Shown here one piece after another: positions 16,411 to 25,720 of a stretch of DNA of 64,000 bases. How positions within the stretch are numbered: the first letter of the stretch is position 1; every line of letters begins with the position of its first letter. Where the stretch lies: positions 458,176 to 522,175 of the forward strand of contig NZ_JH376420.1 in assembly GCF_000233455.1 (NCBI RefSeq). The letters run 5' to 3'. The DNA comes from [Clostridium] citroniae WAL-17108. Lineage in GTDB: Bacteria; Bacillota; Clostridia; Lachnospirales; Lachnospiraceae. The position numbers were made by a program, and so were the translations under genes. Under the pieces are notes generated by a model. The model was given only the letters and a program-made list of their open reading frames with translations, ran no database searches and was not told where the DNA came from.

Positions 16411-17474
16411 TCAACCCCTATGACCTGTTGTTTTCCCTCGCCTGCCGCCCTAAGGCGTGGCCTGAACTGCAGATACGCGGTCACCAGGCCGCTGATCACA
16501 AGAAATCCATAGAAACTGATGCCTCTGCTGAGCATCATAATGGAAAATGTCTGACCGGCCCCAAATAAAGGGCCGTATAAGGCCATGAAACCGCCTTCCG
16601 ATGCTCCCACGGAGCCGGGAAGAGGCACTGCCGTTACAGCCAGGCTTAAAATGGCCTGCATGGCCAGGAAGCTTCCCGGTTCAGCACCTATTCCCAGGGC
16701 CAGACAGGCAGAATAGGGCACCAGGAACAGAGCGGTGAGCTGGACCATGGAGCGCAGGAACATCCTTAGGATCACCAGCGGATACTCCCTCAGATACGCA
16801 CCGCCCCTGCTGTACTCCATAATAAGCCCTTCCATCCTGCGCTGCGCCTTCTTTTTGTTCCTGATGACCCCTATCCGGGCCAGAAAGCCTATGATGCACA
16901 TGCCGACCCGCTCAGCCAGCAGTCCGTTTAGGATAATGAGAAGGATGGCGCAGGAGCAGATCCCGTTTACCAGGATCCCGAATATTAAAAGCCAGCGGAT
17001 CACCCCGGACTGGGCCATCACAAAGGGAAACCTGACGATCACCACGGCTGTTCCGTACAGGAGCACGCTCATCTGGTACACGGCCGCCACTGTCAAAAGG
17101 GTAAAGGAGCTCTGGGCAAACCCAAAACCGTCCCTTGTCATATAGTAAAGCTGCATGGGCTGCCCGCCTGTGGCCGAGGGCGTGATGGCGCTGAAATAGA
17201 ATCCCGCGCAGGCATAGGACAGGGAACGCCTAAAGGGCACTGTTCTCCGGAAGGTTCTCATAAGCAGTCTTATGTTGGCCGCTTCGCAGTTAATGAATAC
17301 CGCCATGCACAGGCATCCCATCAGCACATACCGGATATCCGCCCTCCGAAATGCCTCCTGAAGGATCTCCATGGAATGTTTCTTAAACAGGATACGGAAT
17401 GTAAACCAGGCCAGTGCCGTGACCAGGCCCAGTCCTATGACCGTTTCCCTCATGTTCATCTTCTTTTCTTTCAA
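16398..17474 (-). CDS. Polytopic membrane protein of the lysylphosphatidylglycerol synthase TM / flippase-like family
   Basis: About 358 residues with roughly eight membrane helices and the family pieces GFYFSAITPSATGGQPMQLY and LPGSVGASEGGFMALYG. Relatives include the transmembrane half of MprF and flippase-like UPF0104 proteins; no synthase domain is attached here, so lipid transport or an envelope role is inferred, not shown. I prefer the TTG at 17474 with AAAGGAG 7 bases upstream; the ATG at 17456 is the alternative. The stop codon lies inside the padR operator cluster, and the genes face the same way, so read-through into padR-SEDS is possible. Confidence 0.8.
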   Translation of the reverse strand: MKEKKMNMRETVIGLGLVTALAWFTFRILFKKHSMEILQEAFRRADIRYVLMGCLCMAVFINCEAANIRLLMRTFRRTVPFRRSLSYACAGFYFSAITPSATGGQPMQLYYMTRDGFGFAQSSFTLLTVAAVYQMSVLLYGTAVVIVRFPFVMAQSGVIRWLLIFGILVNGICSCAILLIILNGLLAERVGMCIIGFLARIGVIRNKKKAQRRMEGLIMEYSRGGAYLREYPLVILRMFLRSMVQLTALFLVPYSACLALGIGAEPGSFLAMQAILSLAVTAVPLPGSVGASEGGFMALYGPLFGAGQTFSIMMLSRGISFYGFLVISGLVTAYLQFRPRLRAAGEGKQQVIGVDIDR

Positions 17475-17591
17475 TCCATGGCTCCTTTCCTGCAAACCGT
17501 TTTCCGCCGGCAAGCTTTTTCTGAAGTCTATTATACTAGCAAATTCTTAAAATCCTATTAGGATTTTCTGAATGTTTCCATTTCAAACAAC

Positions 17592-17620
17592 AAAAAAGCC
17601 TAAGAAGGATATCTTAGACT
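17592..17620 (-). terminator. Terminator of rnpB
   Basis: On the minus strand AGTCTAAG pairs with CTTAGGCT (8 bases, one G-U) around an 8-base loop and is followed by six T, directly after the RNase P RNA. Confidence 0.8.
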
Positions 17621-17637
17621 CTTTTATTACGGATGCT

Positions 17638-18005
17638 GTTGTATGTGAGCAGGACGATAAGCCGGGTTATGTCGTTGGATGGCCATCTATCTAGGACTGC
17701 CGTCACCGGCAGCCTCAAGCAACCTACCCGGGAGCTGACGGGCCGCCATATGCTCCCTGTTCGGTCTTGCTTCAAGTGGGGTTTACATGTGCCCCGCCTG
17801 TTACCAGACGGGCGGTAGTCTCTTACACTGCCCTTCCACCCTTACCTCTTCCAGCCAAAGCTGCAATAGGCGGTATATTTCTGTTGCACTGTCCCTGGAG
17901 TCGCCTCCGCCAGACGTTATCTGGCACCTTGCCCTGTGAAGCCCGGACTTTCCTCTCCTGCGCCCTTGCGGTCTCGCAGCAGCGGCCACCTGTCCTACTC
18001 ACAAC
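17638..18005 (-). ncRNA. rnpB: RNase P RNA, bacterial class A type
   Basis: Catalytic RNA that matures tRNA 5' ends. Read on the minus strand, it shows the conserved core GAGGAAAGTCCGGGCT near the 5' part, GGTAAGGGTGGAAGGGCAGTG, and the closing ACATAACCCGGCTTATCG. The ends pair as helix P1 (GTTGTGAGTAGGAC with GTCCTGCTCAC..ACAAC). Length is about 368 nt. A terminator follows. No protein should be called in this stretch. Confidence 0.95.
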
Positions 18006-18046
18006 TGTATTAGTCTAGCACAGAATCCGAGGTTTGTCCAGTCCCA

Positions 18047-19699
18047 TCAGACATTGAGGCAGCTTCCCCCGATAAACTCCCTCAGGATGGAATTTTTAGG
18101 TATGTCCTCACTGCTGACCCCGATAAAATAATCCAGGAACTTTAAAAGCCGTTTGGCTTCCAGGTACTCCTCCGAATCCTTTGGAATACTGAACAGCAAA
18201 GGCTCCGCATACTGCTTTAACACTGCAAATTCATAGACCAGGGCGGAATTGAACATGGCATCCGCTTCCTCCTGGAAGGGAAAGATATTCTCCTCCTCCC
18301 CCTTGCGCACCGAAGGCCACATGCGGATGGTATCCTGGGCCGATGACCCCCTGGTCCTGGCATCCCGCACCATTCTGCGTATAAGACGTCCGTCCGTGGT
18401 GGGGATCCGGTTGTGTTCGTCAATATTAAGCTGTGTCAGGGCGCTGATATAGATTTTAAACTTGCTCTCCTTGGGCAGAGAGTGGGACAGCCTGTCATTG
18501 AGGCAGTGGATGCCCTCGATCACCAGGATATCCTCTGCTCCCAGCTGCAGGAAATTCCCTTTATACTCCCGCACACCCTTCTTAAAATTATAATAGGGCA
18601 GTTCTACACGTTTGCCTGCCAGAAGATCCGTCATGTTCCGGTTAAACAGTTCAATGTCCAGACATTCCAGCACCTCGTAATTATAGTTTCCCTGTTCGTC
18701 CCTTGGGCTGTCCGCCCGGTTGACAAAGTAATTGTCAACCGCAATGGGATGGGGCTTAAGCCCTATGGCCTCCAGCTGAACCGACAGCCTGTGGGAAAAT
18801 GTGGTCTTTCCAGAGGAGGAGGGGCCTGCGATCATCACAAACTTGGCATTTCTCCTGGAGGCGATCTGTGCCGCTATCTCAGCAATCTTTTTTTCCTGAA
18901 GTGCTTCCTGGATCAGGATTAAATGGGACATCTCCCCCTGGGCGATCTTGTCATTGAGGGCGCCTACCGTCTCCAGATCCAGGCGCCTTCCCCATTCCGT
19001 GGACTCTGACAGGGTTGCAAACAGCTTATCCTTTGGCTCAAATTCCCGGATGGTCCTGGGTTCTTCCTTGGAGGGCATCACCAAAATGAATCCATAGTGG
19101 TAAGGGACCAGATCAAAATATTTGATATATCCCGTATTCTGCACCATGTACCCGTAGTAGTAGTCCTCAAACCCGTCAATGCTGTAAATATTGACCCGGG
19201 ATACCCGGCGGTAATGGAACAGGCGCTCCTTATCATACATCCGGTGCCTGTGGAACAGCTCGACAGCGTCATCAGTGGACACACTGCGCTTCATGATGGG
19301 GATCTCCTGGGCCACATACTCCGCCATCTTATTTTTCACCCGCAGGAGAAGGGTCTCGTCCAGCACAAAGTTCCCCCGCGCCTCCACAAAGAAACCTCTT
19401 CCCAGGGAAAAGTCAATCACGATCTTATCAATGTTCTCCGCTCCCACCACTGCGTAGAATGCTTTCAGCATGATCAGGGAGGCGCTTCTTTGATAGGTCG
19501 TCATACCCGGCTTATCCCGGGCCGTGATAAATTTGAGTTCGCCGTCCTTCACATGCTTATGAAGTTCCTGAAGCTTGCCGTTGATCCGCACCAGAAGGAT
19601 GTCGTCCTCGTACCTGTACTGATATTCATTTGCAACTTCCAGCCAGGTGGTCCCCTCCGGGTAATCCCGTACAAAACCATCTACTTTAACCTGTACCAA
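18047..19699 (-). CDS. TGS-domain uridine kinase-like nucleoside kinase
   Basis: A 550-residue protein. Residues about 1-65 resemble a TGS domain, about 65-250 resemble the second N-terminal domain of threonyl-tRNA synthetase, and about 270-500 form a P-loop kinase of the uridine kinase/PRK type with Walker A GPSSSGKTTFSHRL and IAVDNYFVNR. It should phosphorylate a nucleoside, perhaps uridine; the substrate is unproven. The TTG start at 19699 has GGGAGG 8 bases upstream. The synthetase-like front end on a kinase is common in Clostridia and its purpose is unclear. It lies between nif3 and rnpB. Confidence 0.85.
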   Translation of the reverse strand: MVQVKVDGFVRDYPEGTTWLEVANEYQYRYEDDILLVRINGKLQELHKHVKDGELKFITARDKPGMTTYQRSASLIMLKAFYAVVGAENIDKIVIDFSLGRGFFVEARGNFVLDETLLLRVKNKMAEYVAQEIPIMKRSVSTDDAVELFHRHRMYDKERLFHYRRVSRVNIYSIDGFEDYYYGYMVQNTGYIKYFDLVPYHYGFILVMPSKEEPRTIREFEPKDKLFATLSESTEWGRRLDLETVGALNDKIAQGEMSHLILIQEALQEKKIAEIAAQIASRRNAKFVMIAGPSSSGKTTFSHRLSVQLEAIGLKPHPIAVDNYFVNRADSPRDEQGNYNYEVLECLDIELFNRNMTDLLAGKRVELPYYNFKKGVREYKGNFLQLGAEDILVIEGIHCLNDRLSHSLPKESKFKIYISALTQLNIDEHNRIPTTDGRLIRRMVRDARTRGSSAQDTIRMWPSVRKGEEENIFPFQEEADAMFNSALVYEFAVLKQYAEPLLFSIPKDSEEYLEAKRLLKFLDYFIGVSSEDIPKNSILREFIGGSCLNV

Positions 19700-19784
19700 A
19701 TGTTTTACCTCCCTTATTATTGAGTGTACTCCCGCAAATCCGAGTGCCGGGGCAACTCCGAGAATGCACCTAGTCCTGCCGCCC

Positions 19785-20594
19785 CTACACGATCACCGCG
19801 GGCCACGCGGGCGGGGCCTGGATGATCTCCAGTTCACCGCCCAGACGAGCCTCCAGATATTCCGCCATGTAGGGGATAAAGATATGCTCCAATCCGTAAT
19901 GGCCTGCATCAATGACAGCCATCTGCCTTGCAGCCGCGTCAATTCCCTGATGGTGGCTGATATCACCGGTCACAAGCACCTGTGAACCGCAGGATACAGC
20001 CCCCTCGATCTCACTTCCCCCCGCCCCCGGACACAGGGAGATCCTGGTCACTTCCATGTCCATCAGCTCCTGGCCGTAGACCAGTGCAAAGGGAAGGTCA
20101 AATGCTTCCTTTACGCGCTTTGCCACCTGCCTTACGGTCATGGCCTTCCTTAGGATGCCTGTCTTTCCGATGCCGTAGGGAACCGGCCCCTGGCCCGCGT
20201 CCATCTCTCCCAGGAGTTCCAGAGGCACGCATTCCTCAAGCCCCAGCCTCCTGGCTGCCAGGTCCGCCATACAGCCCGGGGCAGCATCAAAGTTGGTGTG
20301 CATGGCGTAATAGGAAATATCCGACTGGATCAGCTTAACCAGTCTTCTGGTAATAAAGTTCTGGTCATTCACCTGTTTGATGGCCTTAAAGATCAGGGGA
20401 TGATGGGTCAGGAGCATATGGGCCCCCGCTTCTATGGCTGCCTCCACCACCTGGTCCGTGGCATCCAGGGCAATGTATACTTTTTTTACTTCCTTATCGC
20501 TTCTGCCTGCCAGAAGTCCCGGGTTATCCCACTCACAGGCACAATCCTCGGGCGCCAGCCCTTTCAGCACCTCTATCAGTTCACTGCATTTCAT
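19785..20594 (-). CDS. Nif3-like dinuclear metal centre protein
   Basis: A 269-residue member of the Nif3/YqfO/YbgI family (often annotated GTP cyclohydrolase 1 type 2). Metal ligands are visible in MLLTHHPLIFK (His-His), AMHTNFDAAPGC (His, Asp) and, near the end, VTGDISHHQGIDAA and VIDAGHYGLEH. The longer YqfO-type insert is absent. The ATG at 20594 follows AAGGAGGCGCAAA and overlaps the end of trmK by 14 bases, the conserved trmK-nif3 pairing of Firmicutes. Biochemical role in the cell is unsettled. Confidence 0.9.
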   Translation of the reverse strand: MKCSELIEVLKGLAPEDCACEWDNPGLLAGRSDKEVKKVYIALDATDQVVEAAIEAGAHMLLTHHPLIFKAIKQVNDQNFITRRLVKLIQSDISYYAMHTNFDAAPGCMADLAARRLGLEECVPLELLGEMDAGQGPVPYGIGKTGILRKAMTVRQVAKRVKEAFDLPFALVYGQELMDMEVTRISLCPGAGGSEIEGAVSCGSQVLVTGDISHHQGIDAAARQMAVIDAGHYGLEHIFIPYMAEYLEARLGGELEIIQAPPAWPAVIV

Positions 20595-21342
20595 TTTGCG
20601 CCTCCTTGATCTGGTCCAGTTCCTCCCTGAGGGAGCCCATGGCTTTTCTCTGTCCCTCCGTCATACCGCCGGTGTCCTCTCTCCCAAGGGAATCCACAAT
20701 TACCTGTACCCTGTGCTTTTCTTTTTCCAGATATTCCTTCAGGATATTGTCTTTCCTGTCCATCAGGATCTTCCCGTATTTATACCATACCGGACGCCCA
20801 TATTCCATGGTTCCCCGGACAACGCTCATAACCGTATAATATTTTCCCTCGTCCTGCACCATTGTCTCGTCCTCAATAAAAAATCCATGCATCTCCAGAT
20901 AAGCCCTGACCTTGTACTGCTCGGACTGCGGGGAAAGGATCCAGTGTTTTACGCTGTCCCACACATGGCGCCCCTGATCCAGGATGCGGATCATCAGTTC
21001 GCCTCCCATACCGGCTATGATCACCGTATCCGCATCTTCCGGCGTGAGTTCTTTAAGACCATCGCTGAGACGGGCCTCAATGGGGCATCCCGTTCCAGGG
21101 GACCGCGTTTCATATTCCTCAATGTGCTCCCTTGCCCGTTCCAGGGGACCTTTTCCCACATCCATGGCAATAGCGGACCGGATTCTGCCGGTCTGTGCCA
21201 GATAGACCGGCACATATCCGTGGTCTGTTCCCACATCCGCAATGCGGCTGCCCTGCCTTACAAAGCCGGCAACGGTCTGAAGGCGCAGGGACAGCTTTAC
21301 TGTGCCTTTTGGTATGGTCCTGTCATTTGTTTCCAAGTTCAT
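20581..21342 (-). CDS. trmK: tRNA (adenine(22)-N1)-methyltransferase
   Basis: A 253-residue Rossmann methyltransferase that makes m1A22 in tRNA. SAM-binding motif I reads IADVGTDHGYVPVYLA, and the catalytic region is DTVIIAGMGGELMIRIL. I prefer the ATG at 21342, which has GGAGG 5 bases upstream; an ATG at 21408 overlapping the rpoD stop codon would add 22 residues of unlikely sequence. A helical C-terminal region (ILKEYLEKEKHRVQVIVDSL) matches the family. It follows rpoD and overlaps nif3. Confidence 0.9.
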   Translation of the reverse strand: MNLETNDRTIPKGTVKLSLRLQTVAGFVRQGSRIADVGTDHGYVPVYLAQTGRIRSAIAMDVGKGPLERAREHIEEYETRSPGTGCPIEARLSDGLKELTPEDADTVIIAGMGGELMIRILDQGRHVWDSVKHWILSPQSEQYKVRAYLEMHGFFIEDETMVQDEGKYYTVMSVVRGTMEYGRPVWYKYGKILMDRKDNILKEYLEKEKHRVQVIVDSLGREDTGGMTEGQRKAMGSLREELDQIKEAQNEMQ

Positions 21343-21400
21343 CTTTTCCTCCGGTTGAGATTCCTGCCTTTTCAGGCAGGGAGTAATAACTAATTTAAGA

Positions 21401-22525
21401 TCATTCATCCAAATAATCCTTTAATTTTTTACTTCTGCTGGGATGGCGCAGCTTGCGCAGGGCCTTTGCCTCAATCTGGCGGATCCGCTCCCTTGTCACA
21501 CTAAACTGCCTGCCCACCTCTTCCAGGGTCCTGGGACGGCCATCGTCCAGGCCGAAGCGCAGCCGCAGCACCTTCTGCTCCCGTTCCGTAAGAGTCAGGA
21601 GCACCTCCATCAGCTGTTCGTGCAAAAGAGTGAATGCGGCGGCATCCTGTGGGACCAGCACATTGTCGTCCTGGATAAAATCCACCAAATGGCTGTCCTC
21701 CTCCTCGCCGATGGGGGTTTCCAGGGACACCGGTTCCTGGGACATCTTAAGGATTTCAGACACCCGCTCCACTGGAAGGTCCACCCTGGCCGCAATCTCC
21801 TCCGTGGTGGGCTCGCGGCCCAGTTCCTGAAGCAGCTGGCGGGATGTCCGCACCAGACGGTTGATGGTTTCCACCATATGGACCGGAATCCGGATGGTCC
21901 TGGCCTGGTCTGCGATGGACCTGGTAATGGCCTGGCGGATCCACCAGGTGGCATAGGTGCTGAACTTATATCCCTTGGTGTAGTCAAACTTTTCCACTGC
22001 CTTGATCAGTCCCAGGTTGCCCTCCTGGATCAGGTCCAGAAACTGCATTCCACGGCCCACATAACGCTTTGCAATGCTGACCACCAGCCGCAGGTTGGAC
22101 TCGGCCAGACGTTTCCTGGCCTCCCCGTTGCCCAGCTCCATGCTCTTGGCCAGTTCAATCTCTTCTTCCATGGAAAGGAGGGGAATCTTGCCGATCTCCT
22201 TCAGGTACATGCGCACCGGGTCCTCCAGGCTGACGCCCTCGGGTACGGAGAGGTCCAGATGTTCCATGTCGATCTCTTCCTCTTCCTCCAGGTCCATCTC
22301 CTCTTCAATAAACAGGTCCGGGTCCAGATCCCCATCCGAGTTCATCCGTATCACATCCACCTTGTTCTGATCCAGAAACTCAAAGAGCTGGTCCATCTGG
22401 TCACTGGCCGGCTGTTCCGAACCAAAGTAGTTCATAATCTCCTGGTACTCCAGAACATTTTTCTTCTTCTTTGCTTCCTCCAGCAATCCTGCCAGTTTTT
22501 CCTCAAACACGTTCGTCCCTTCCAT
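21401..22525 (-). CDS. rpoD: Primary RNA polymerase sigma factor SigA/RpoD
   Basis: A 374-residue group 1 sigma factor. Order: region 1.1-like acidic N-terminus ([19 protein letters not shown]), region 1.2 ([16 protein letters not shown]), region 2 ([34 protein letters not shown]), region 3, and region 4 helix-turn-helix ([20 protein letters not shown]). Recognises the TTGACA/TATAAT promoters seen across the window. Part of the conserved macromolecular-synthesis run dgt-dnaG-rpoD, 28 bases after dnaG. Confidence 0.97.
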   Translation of the reverse strand: MEGTNVFEEKLAGLLEEAKKKKNVLEYQEIMNYFGSEQPASDQMDQLFEFLDQNKVDVIRMNSDGDLDPDLFIEEEMDLEEEEEIDMEHLDLSVPEGVSLEDPVRMYLKEIGKIPLLSMEEEIELAKSMELGNGEARKRLAESNLRLVVSIAKRYVGRGMQFLDLIQEGNLGLIKAVEKFDYTKGYKFSTYATWWIRQAITRSIADQARTIRIPVHMVETINRLVRTSRQLLQELGREPTTEEIAARVDLPVERVSEILKMSQEPVSLETPIGEEEDSHLVDFIQDDNVLVPQDAAAFTLLHEQLMEVLLTLTEREQKVLRLRFGLDDGRPRTLEEVGRQFSVTRERIRQIEAKALRKLRHPSRSKKLKDYLDE

Positions 22526-22553
22526 AACCGGTCCATCCTTCCTAAGAAATGCG

Positions 22554-24443
22554 TTAATCCAGTGAGATATGCAGCTGCTTTAAGGCTGCCTGCTGCTTTA
22601 TGATTTCCTGTAACTGGGTTATATCCTTTGCATTGCGGCTGGCCGCATCCAGGCTGTTCTTCCGGACCTTTACAACCGTCTCCGAGAATGCCTTCTTTTG
22701 TTCTTCGTTGCTGAGGGACTCTTTTAAGCTGGCATTAAAAAGCGCAGCCACTTCCTTATACTGATCCTCGTCATTGATAAAGCGGCTGAGTATGGCGGCC
22801 GGGTTTAAATTGCCGGACGCCTGTCCTTCAAATACCATCTGTGCCACCTGATGATACAAATCCTCCACAAAATCATCTGCTGTAATAATTCCCCTGATCT
22901 TGTCAAACAGTTCAGGGGTCTCTATAAGCCATGTGAGCAGCAGCCTCTGGGACCGGCGGATCCCATCCTCCTTGTCCGGCCTTTTAGGGCGCTTTGCCTG
23001 GCCTGCTCCCCTTTCCCCGTAGGGACTGTTTCTCCCATCCTGTGCGCTGTCTTCACCTTGGTAGGGATCATTTTCAAAGTAAGCTTCCTCCTGGGCCGGG
23101 GCGCTGTGGCGGATCTGGCCGGAGTGGTTCATATGGTCCCCGGCTTTCATGCCAAAGCTCATGCCCATGCGGTTTACCAGGCCGCGCAGCTCATCCGCGG
23201 GGATCATCTGCTCCCTGGCGACTGCCTGAAGATAGTTCTCCCGCTCCAGGGCCTCCCCAAACTGAAGGAGCTTCCTTGCAGTCTCCTGGTAAAACTTCGT
23301 CTTCTGCTCCGGATCGTCCATCTGGTAACTCTGCCTCAGCACGTCCACCTCAAACAGGAAACTGTTCTTGGCTTCCTTGATCCTCTGCCTGAATGCTTCC
23401 GGCCCCAGGTTCTTGATGAACTCATCCGGATCCTTATGGGGCTTCATGTTCAGGACCTTGATGGATATCCCCACCTCCTTGAGGATGGGAATGGCCCTGA
23501 GAGCCGCCTTGATGCCCGCACCATCGCTGTCATATGTCAGTATGACCTGATCCGTGTAACGCTTCAGCACATTGGCATGCTGGCTGGTAAATGCGGTTCC
23601 CAGGGAGGCCACCGCATTGGTAAAGCCTGCCTGGTGCAGGGATATGACATCCAGGTAGCCTTCGCATATTAATAGATATCCTTCCCTGGAAGTCCTGGCA
23701 TAATTCAGGCCGTAAAGATTGCGGCTCTTGTCAAAGAGCTTGGTCTCCGGGGAATTGAGATATTTGGGTTCTCCGTCCCCCATCACGCGTCCTCCAAAAC
23801 CAATGACGCGGTTATTCACATCCATGATAGGGAACATGACGCGGTTCCAGAACTTGTCCCTTCCCCCGCGCTCTTCCAGTGTCACCAGGCCGGTGTCCTT
23901 TAAAAAGCTGTCCTCATATCCCTTACCCTTTAGGAAACGGTAGAGGTCATCGCTGGTCTTGTTGGAATATCCCAGCCCGAAACGCACAATGGTGTCGTCC
24001 GACAGATCCCTTTTATCATGGAAATATTCATACCCCATCCTGCCCTGGGGCGCTTTAAGCTGGTAATAAAAATAGTTGGCGGCCAGCTTGTTCACTTCCA
24101 AAAGCCTGGCCCTGTGTTCCGCCTGCTCCCTGGCCTCCTTGCTGTATTCCATCTTGGGAAGGTTGACTCCCGCCCGGTCCGCCAGGTGCGACAACGCTTC
24201 CTGAAAGGTATAGTTCTCATATTCCATCACAAAAGTGAGCACGTTCCCCCCTGCGCCGCAGCCAAAGCAATAGTACATCTGTTTGCCTGGCGACACGGAA
24301 AAGGAGGGGGATTTCTCGTTGTGGAAGGGGCAGAGCCCAAAATAGTTGGCGCCCTTTTTCTGCAGCTTCACATATCCTGAAATCACATCTACGATGTCGT
24401 TCTTCATTCTCACTTCTTCTATGACTTCATCGGGATAGTACAT
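22554..24443 (-). CDS. dnaG: DNA primase
   Basis: A 629-residue primase that lays RNA primers at the replication fork. N-terminal CHC2 zinc finger [11 protein letters not shown]...YYCFGCG, central Toprim domain with the catalytic [13 protein letters not shown] and YDSDGAG, and a C-terminal helical helicase-binding region (about residues 480-629). A charged Gln/Gly-rich linker near 430-490 separates them. The ATG follows GGGAGATCATTTC. It sits between dgt and rpoD, as in related Clostridia. Confidence 0.97.
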   Translation of the reverse strand: MYYPDEVIEEVRMKNDIVDVISGYVKLQKKGANYFGLCPFHNEKSPSFSVSPGKQMYYCFGCGAGGNVLTFVMEYENYTFQEALSHLADRAGVNLPKMEYSKEAREQAEHRARLLEVNKLAANYFYYQLKAPQGRMGYEYFHDKRDLSDDTIVRFGLGYSNKTSDDLYRFLKGKGYEDSFLKDTGLVTLEERGGRDKFWNRVMFPIMDVNNRVIGFGGRVMGDGEPKYLNSPETKLFDKSRNLYGLNYARTSREGYLLICEGYLDVISLHQAGFTNAVASLGTAFTSQHANVLKRYTDQVILTYDSDGAGIKAALRAIPILKEVGISIKVLNMKPHKDPDEFIKNLGPEAFRQRIKEAKNSFLFEVDVLRQSYQMDDPEQKTKFYQETARKLLQFGEALERENYLQAVAREQMIPADELRGLVNRMGMSFGMKAGDHMNHSGQIRHSAPAQEEAYFENDPYQGEDSAQDGRNSPYGERGAGQAKRPKRPDKEDGIRRSQRLLLTWLIETPELFDKIRGIITADDFVEDLYHQVAQMVFEGQASGNLNPAAILSRFINDEDQYKEVAALFNASLKESLSNEEQKKAFSETVVKVRKNSLDAASRNAKDITQLQEIIKQQAALKQLHISLD

Positions 24444-24472
24444 GAAATGATCTCCCTTCTATATTTATAAAC

Positions 24473-25483
24473 TCAATACACGTTCCACCGCTTTGGAACA
24501 AATAATTCCTCAAACTGGTCAATGGCATAGATGTCGCTCATGCCCGCAATGTAATCGCAGACCACCCTCGACTTCTTTTCCCCTCCATTGACGATCAAAA
24601 GCACATATTCCATAGGCAGTTTGTCAACATGGCCCATGTAATATTCATAGAGCTGGCGGATCATGTTCTGGGCCTTGCCCTCTTCCGCCTTGGGGATCTC
24701 ATTCTTATACACATTCTCAAACATCCATCTGCGCAGCCCCTGCATGGCCTCCTCCATGCCCTCGGACATGATGATGGCAGGCTTATCCATACTGTTTAAT
24801 ATGATATCATGTATCATATTGTTCAGGCGCTCCCGGACGCTGTGTCCCAGTATGTCCGTGTACTCTCCGGGAAGCTCGTCTTCCACAAACATCCTGGCCC
24901 GGATGGCATCGTCAATATCGTGATTGATATAGGCGATCTTGTCGGAAAGACGGACAATGGCCCCTTCCAGGGTAGAAGGATGGCCCGAGGTCCTGTGGTT
25001 TAAGATCCCGTCCCTCACCTCCCAGGTAAGGTTTAATCCCCTTCCATCCTTTTCCAGGATCTCCACAATGCGTACACTCTGCTGGTAGTGGGCAAAACCA
25101 TCCTCGCATATCTTGTTTAATATGTATTCACCGGAGTGGCCGAATGGGGTGTGCCCCAGGTCATGGCCCAGGGCAATGGCCTCTGTGAGGCTTTCATTCA
25201 GCCTCAGGGTCTTGGCAATGGTGCGGGCGATCTGGGACACCTCCAGGGTATGGGTCAGCCTGGTCCTGTAATGGTCTCCCTCAGGAGCCAGGAATACCTG
25301 GGTCTTATGCTTCAGACGCCGGAATGCCTTGGAATGCAGGATGCGGTCCCTGTCCCTCTGGTATTCCGGCCGCATGTCGCAAAGAGGCTCCGGCTTGTCC
25401 CGTCCCCGCGTCCTGCTGCTAAAGGACGCATAGGGACTCATATATGATTCCTCCAATGCTTCCAATGACTCCCTGATATTCAT
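24473..25483 (-). CDS. dgt: Deoxyguanosinetriphosphate triphosphohydrolase-like HD protein
   Basis: A 336-residue HD-domain protein of the dGTPase family, which cleaves dNTPs to nucleoside and triphosphate. Motifs: DRILHSKAFRRLKHKTQVF, the metal ligands HRTRLTHTLEVSQIA and ALGHDLGHTPFGHSGE, and LSDKIAYINHDIDDAI. Length fits the shorter Firmicute type. The ATG follows GGGAGTGGACGG. It heads the dgt-dnaG-rpoD series and ends 29 bases before dnaG. True substrate range is not deducible. Confidence 0.9.
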   Translation of the reverse strand: MNIRESLEALEESYMSPYASFSSRTRGRDKPEPLCDMRPEYQRDRDRILHSKAFRRLKHKTQVFLAPEGDHYRTRLTHTLEVSQIARTIAKTLRLNESLTEAIALGHDLGHTPFGHSGEYILNKICEDGFAHYQQSVRIVEILEKDGRGLNLTWEVRDGILNHRTSGHPSTLEGAIVRLSDKIAYINHDIDDAIRARMFVEDELPGEYTDILGHSVRERLNNMIHDIILNSMDKPAIIMSEGMEEAMQGLRRWMFENVYKNEIPKAEEGKAQNMIRQLYEYYMGHVDKLPMEYVLLIVNGGEKKSRVVCDYIAGMSDIYAIDQFEELFVPKRWNVY

Positions 25484-25557
25484 CCGTCCACTCCCTATCT
25501 CTACTATTATATTGCCCGGTTCCTCTTTTTACTACAAAAAATTCTATTATCACGGTT

Positions 25558-25597
25558 ACAAAAGAGCATTAAGCCTGTAAAACAATGCCTAATGCTC
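25558..25597 (-). terminator. Terminator downstream of the S8 protease
   Basis: On the minus strand GAGCATTA...TAATGCTC forms an 8-base stem (further pairing inside is possible) followed by TTTTGT. A second, perfect 12-base hairpin (CTTCTTGACCGG / CCGGTCAAGAAG, 25690-25718) lies immediately after the protease stop codon but has no T-run. Confidence 0.65.
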
Positions 25598-25720
25598 ACA
25601 TTATATCATAAATTCCAACAATTTCATAGAGCATGTGCTGATAGTCTGACTTCATTGTTTCATTCGTGTAACTGTTCAGGGCGGCTTTTCTTCTTGACCG
25701 GAAAAACCGGTCAAGAAGCA

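Noticed and set aside
17633-18018. Short open frames in both directions
   Set aside because: They lie within RNase P RNA, whose conserved core explains the sequence.
21443-22603. A 386-codon open frame on the plus strand
   Set aside because: It is antisense to rpoD, with no recognisable motif.
25690-25718. Perfect 12-base hairpin after the protease stop considered as the main terminator
   Set aside because: There is no T-run on the minus strand; the weaker stem at 25564-25597 followed by TTTTGT is the better terminator.
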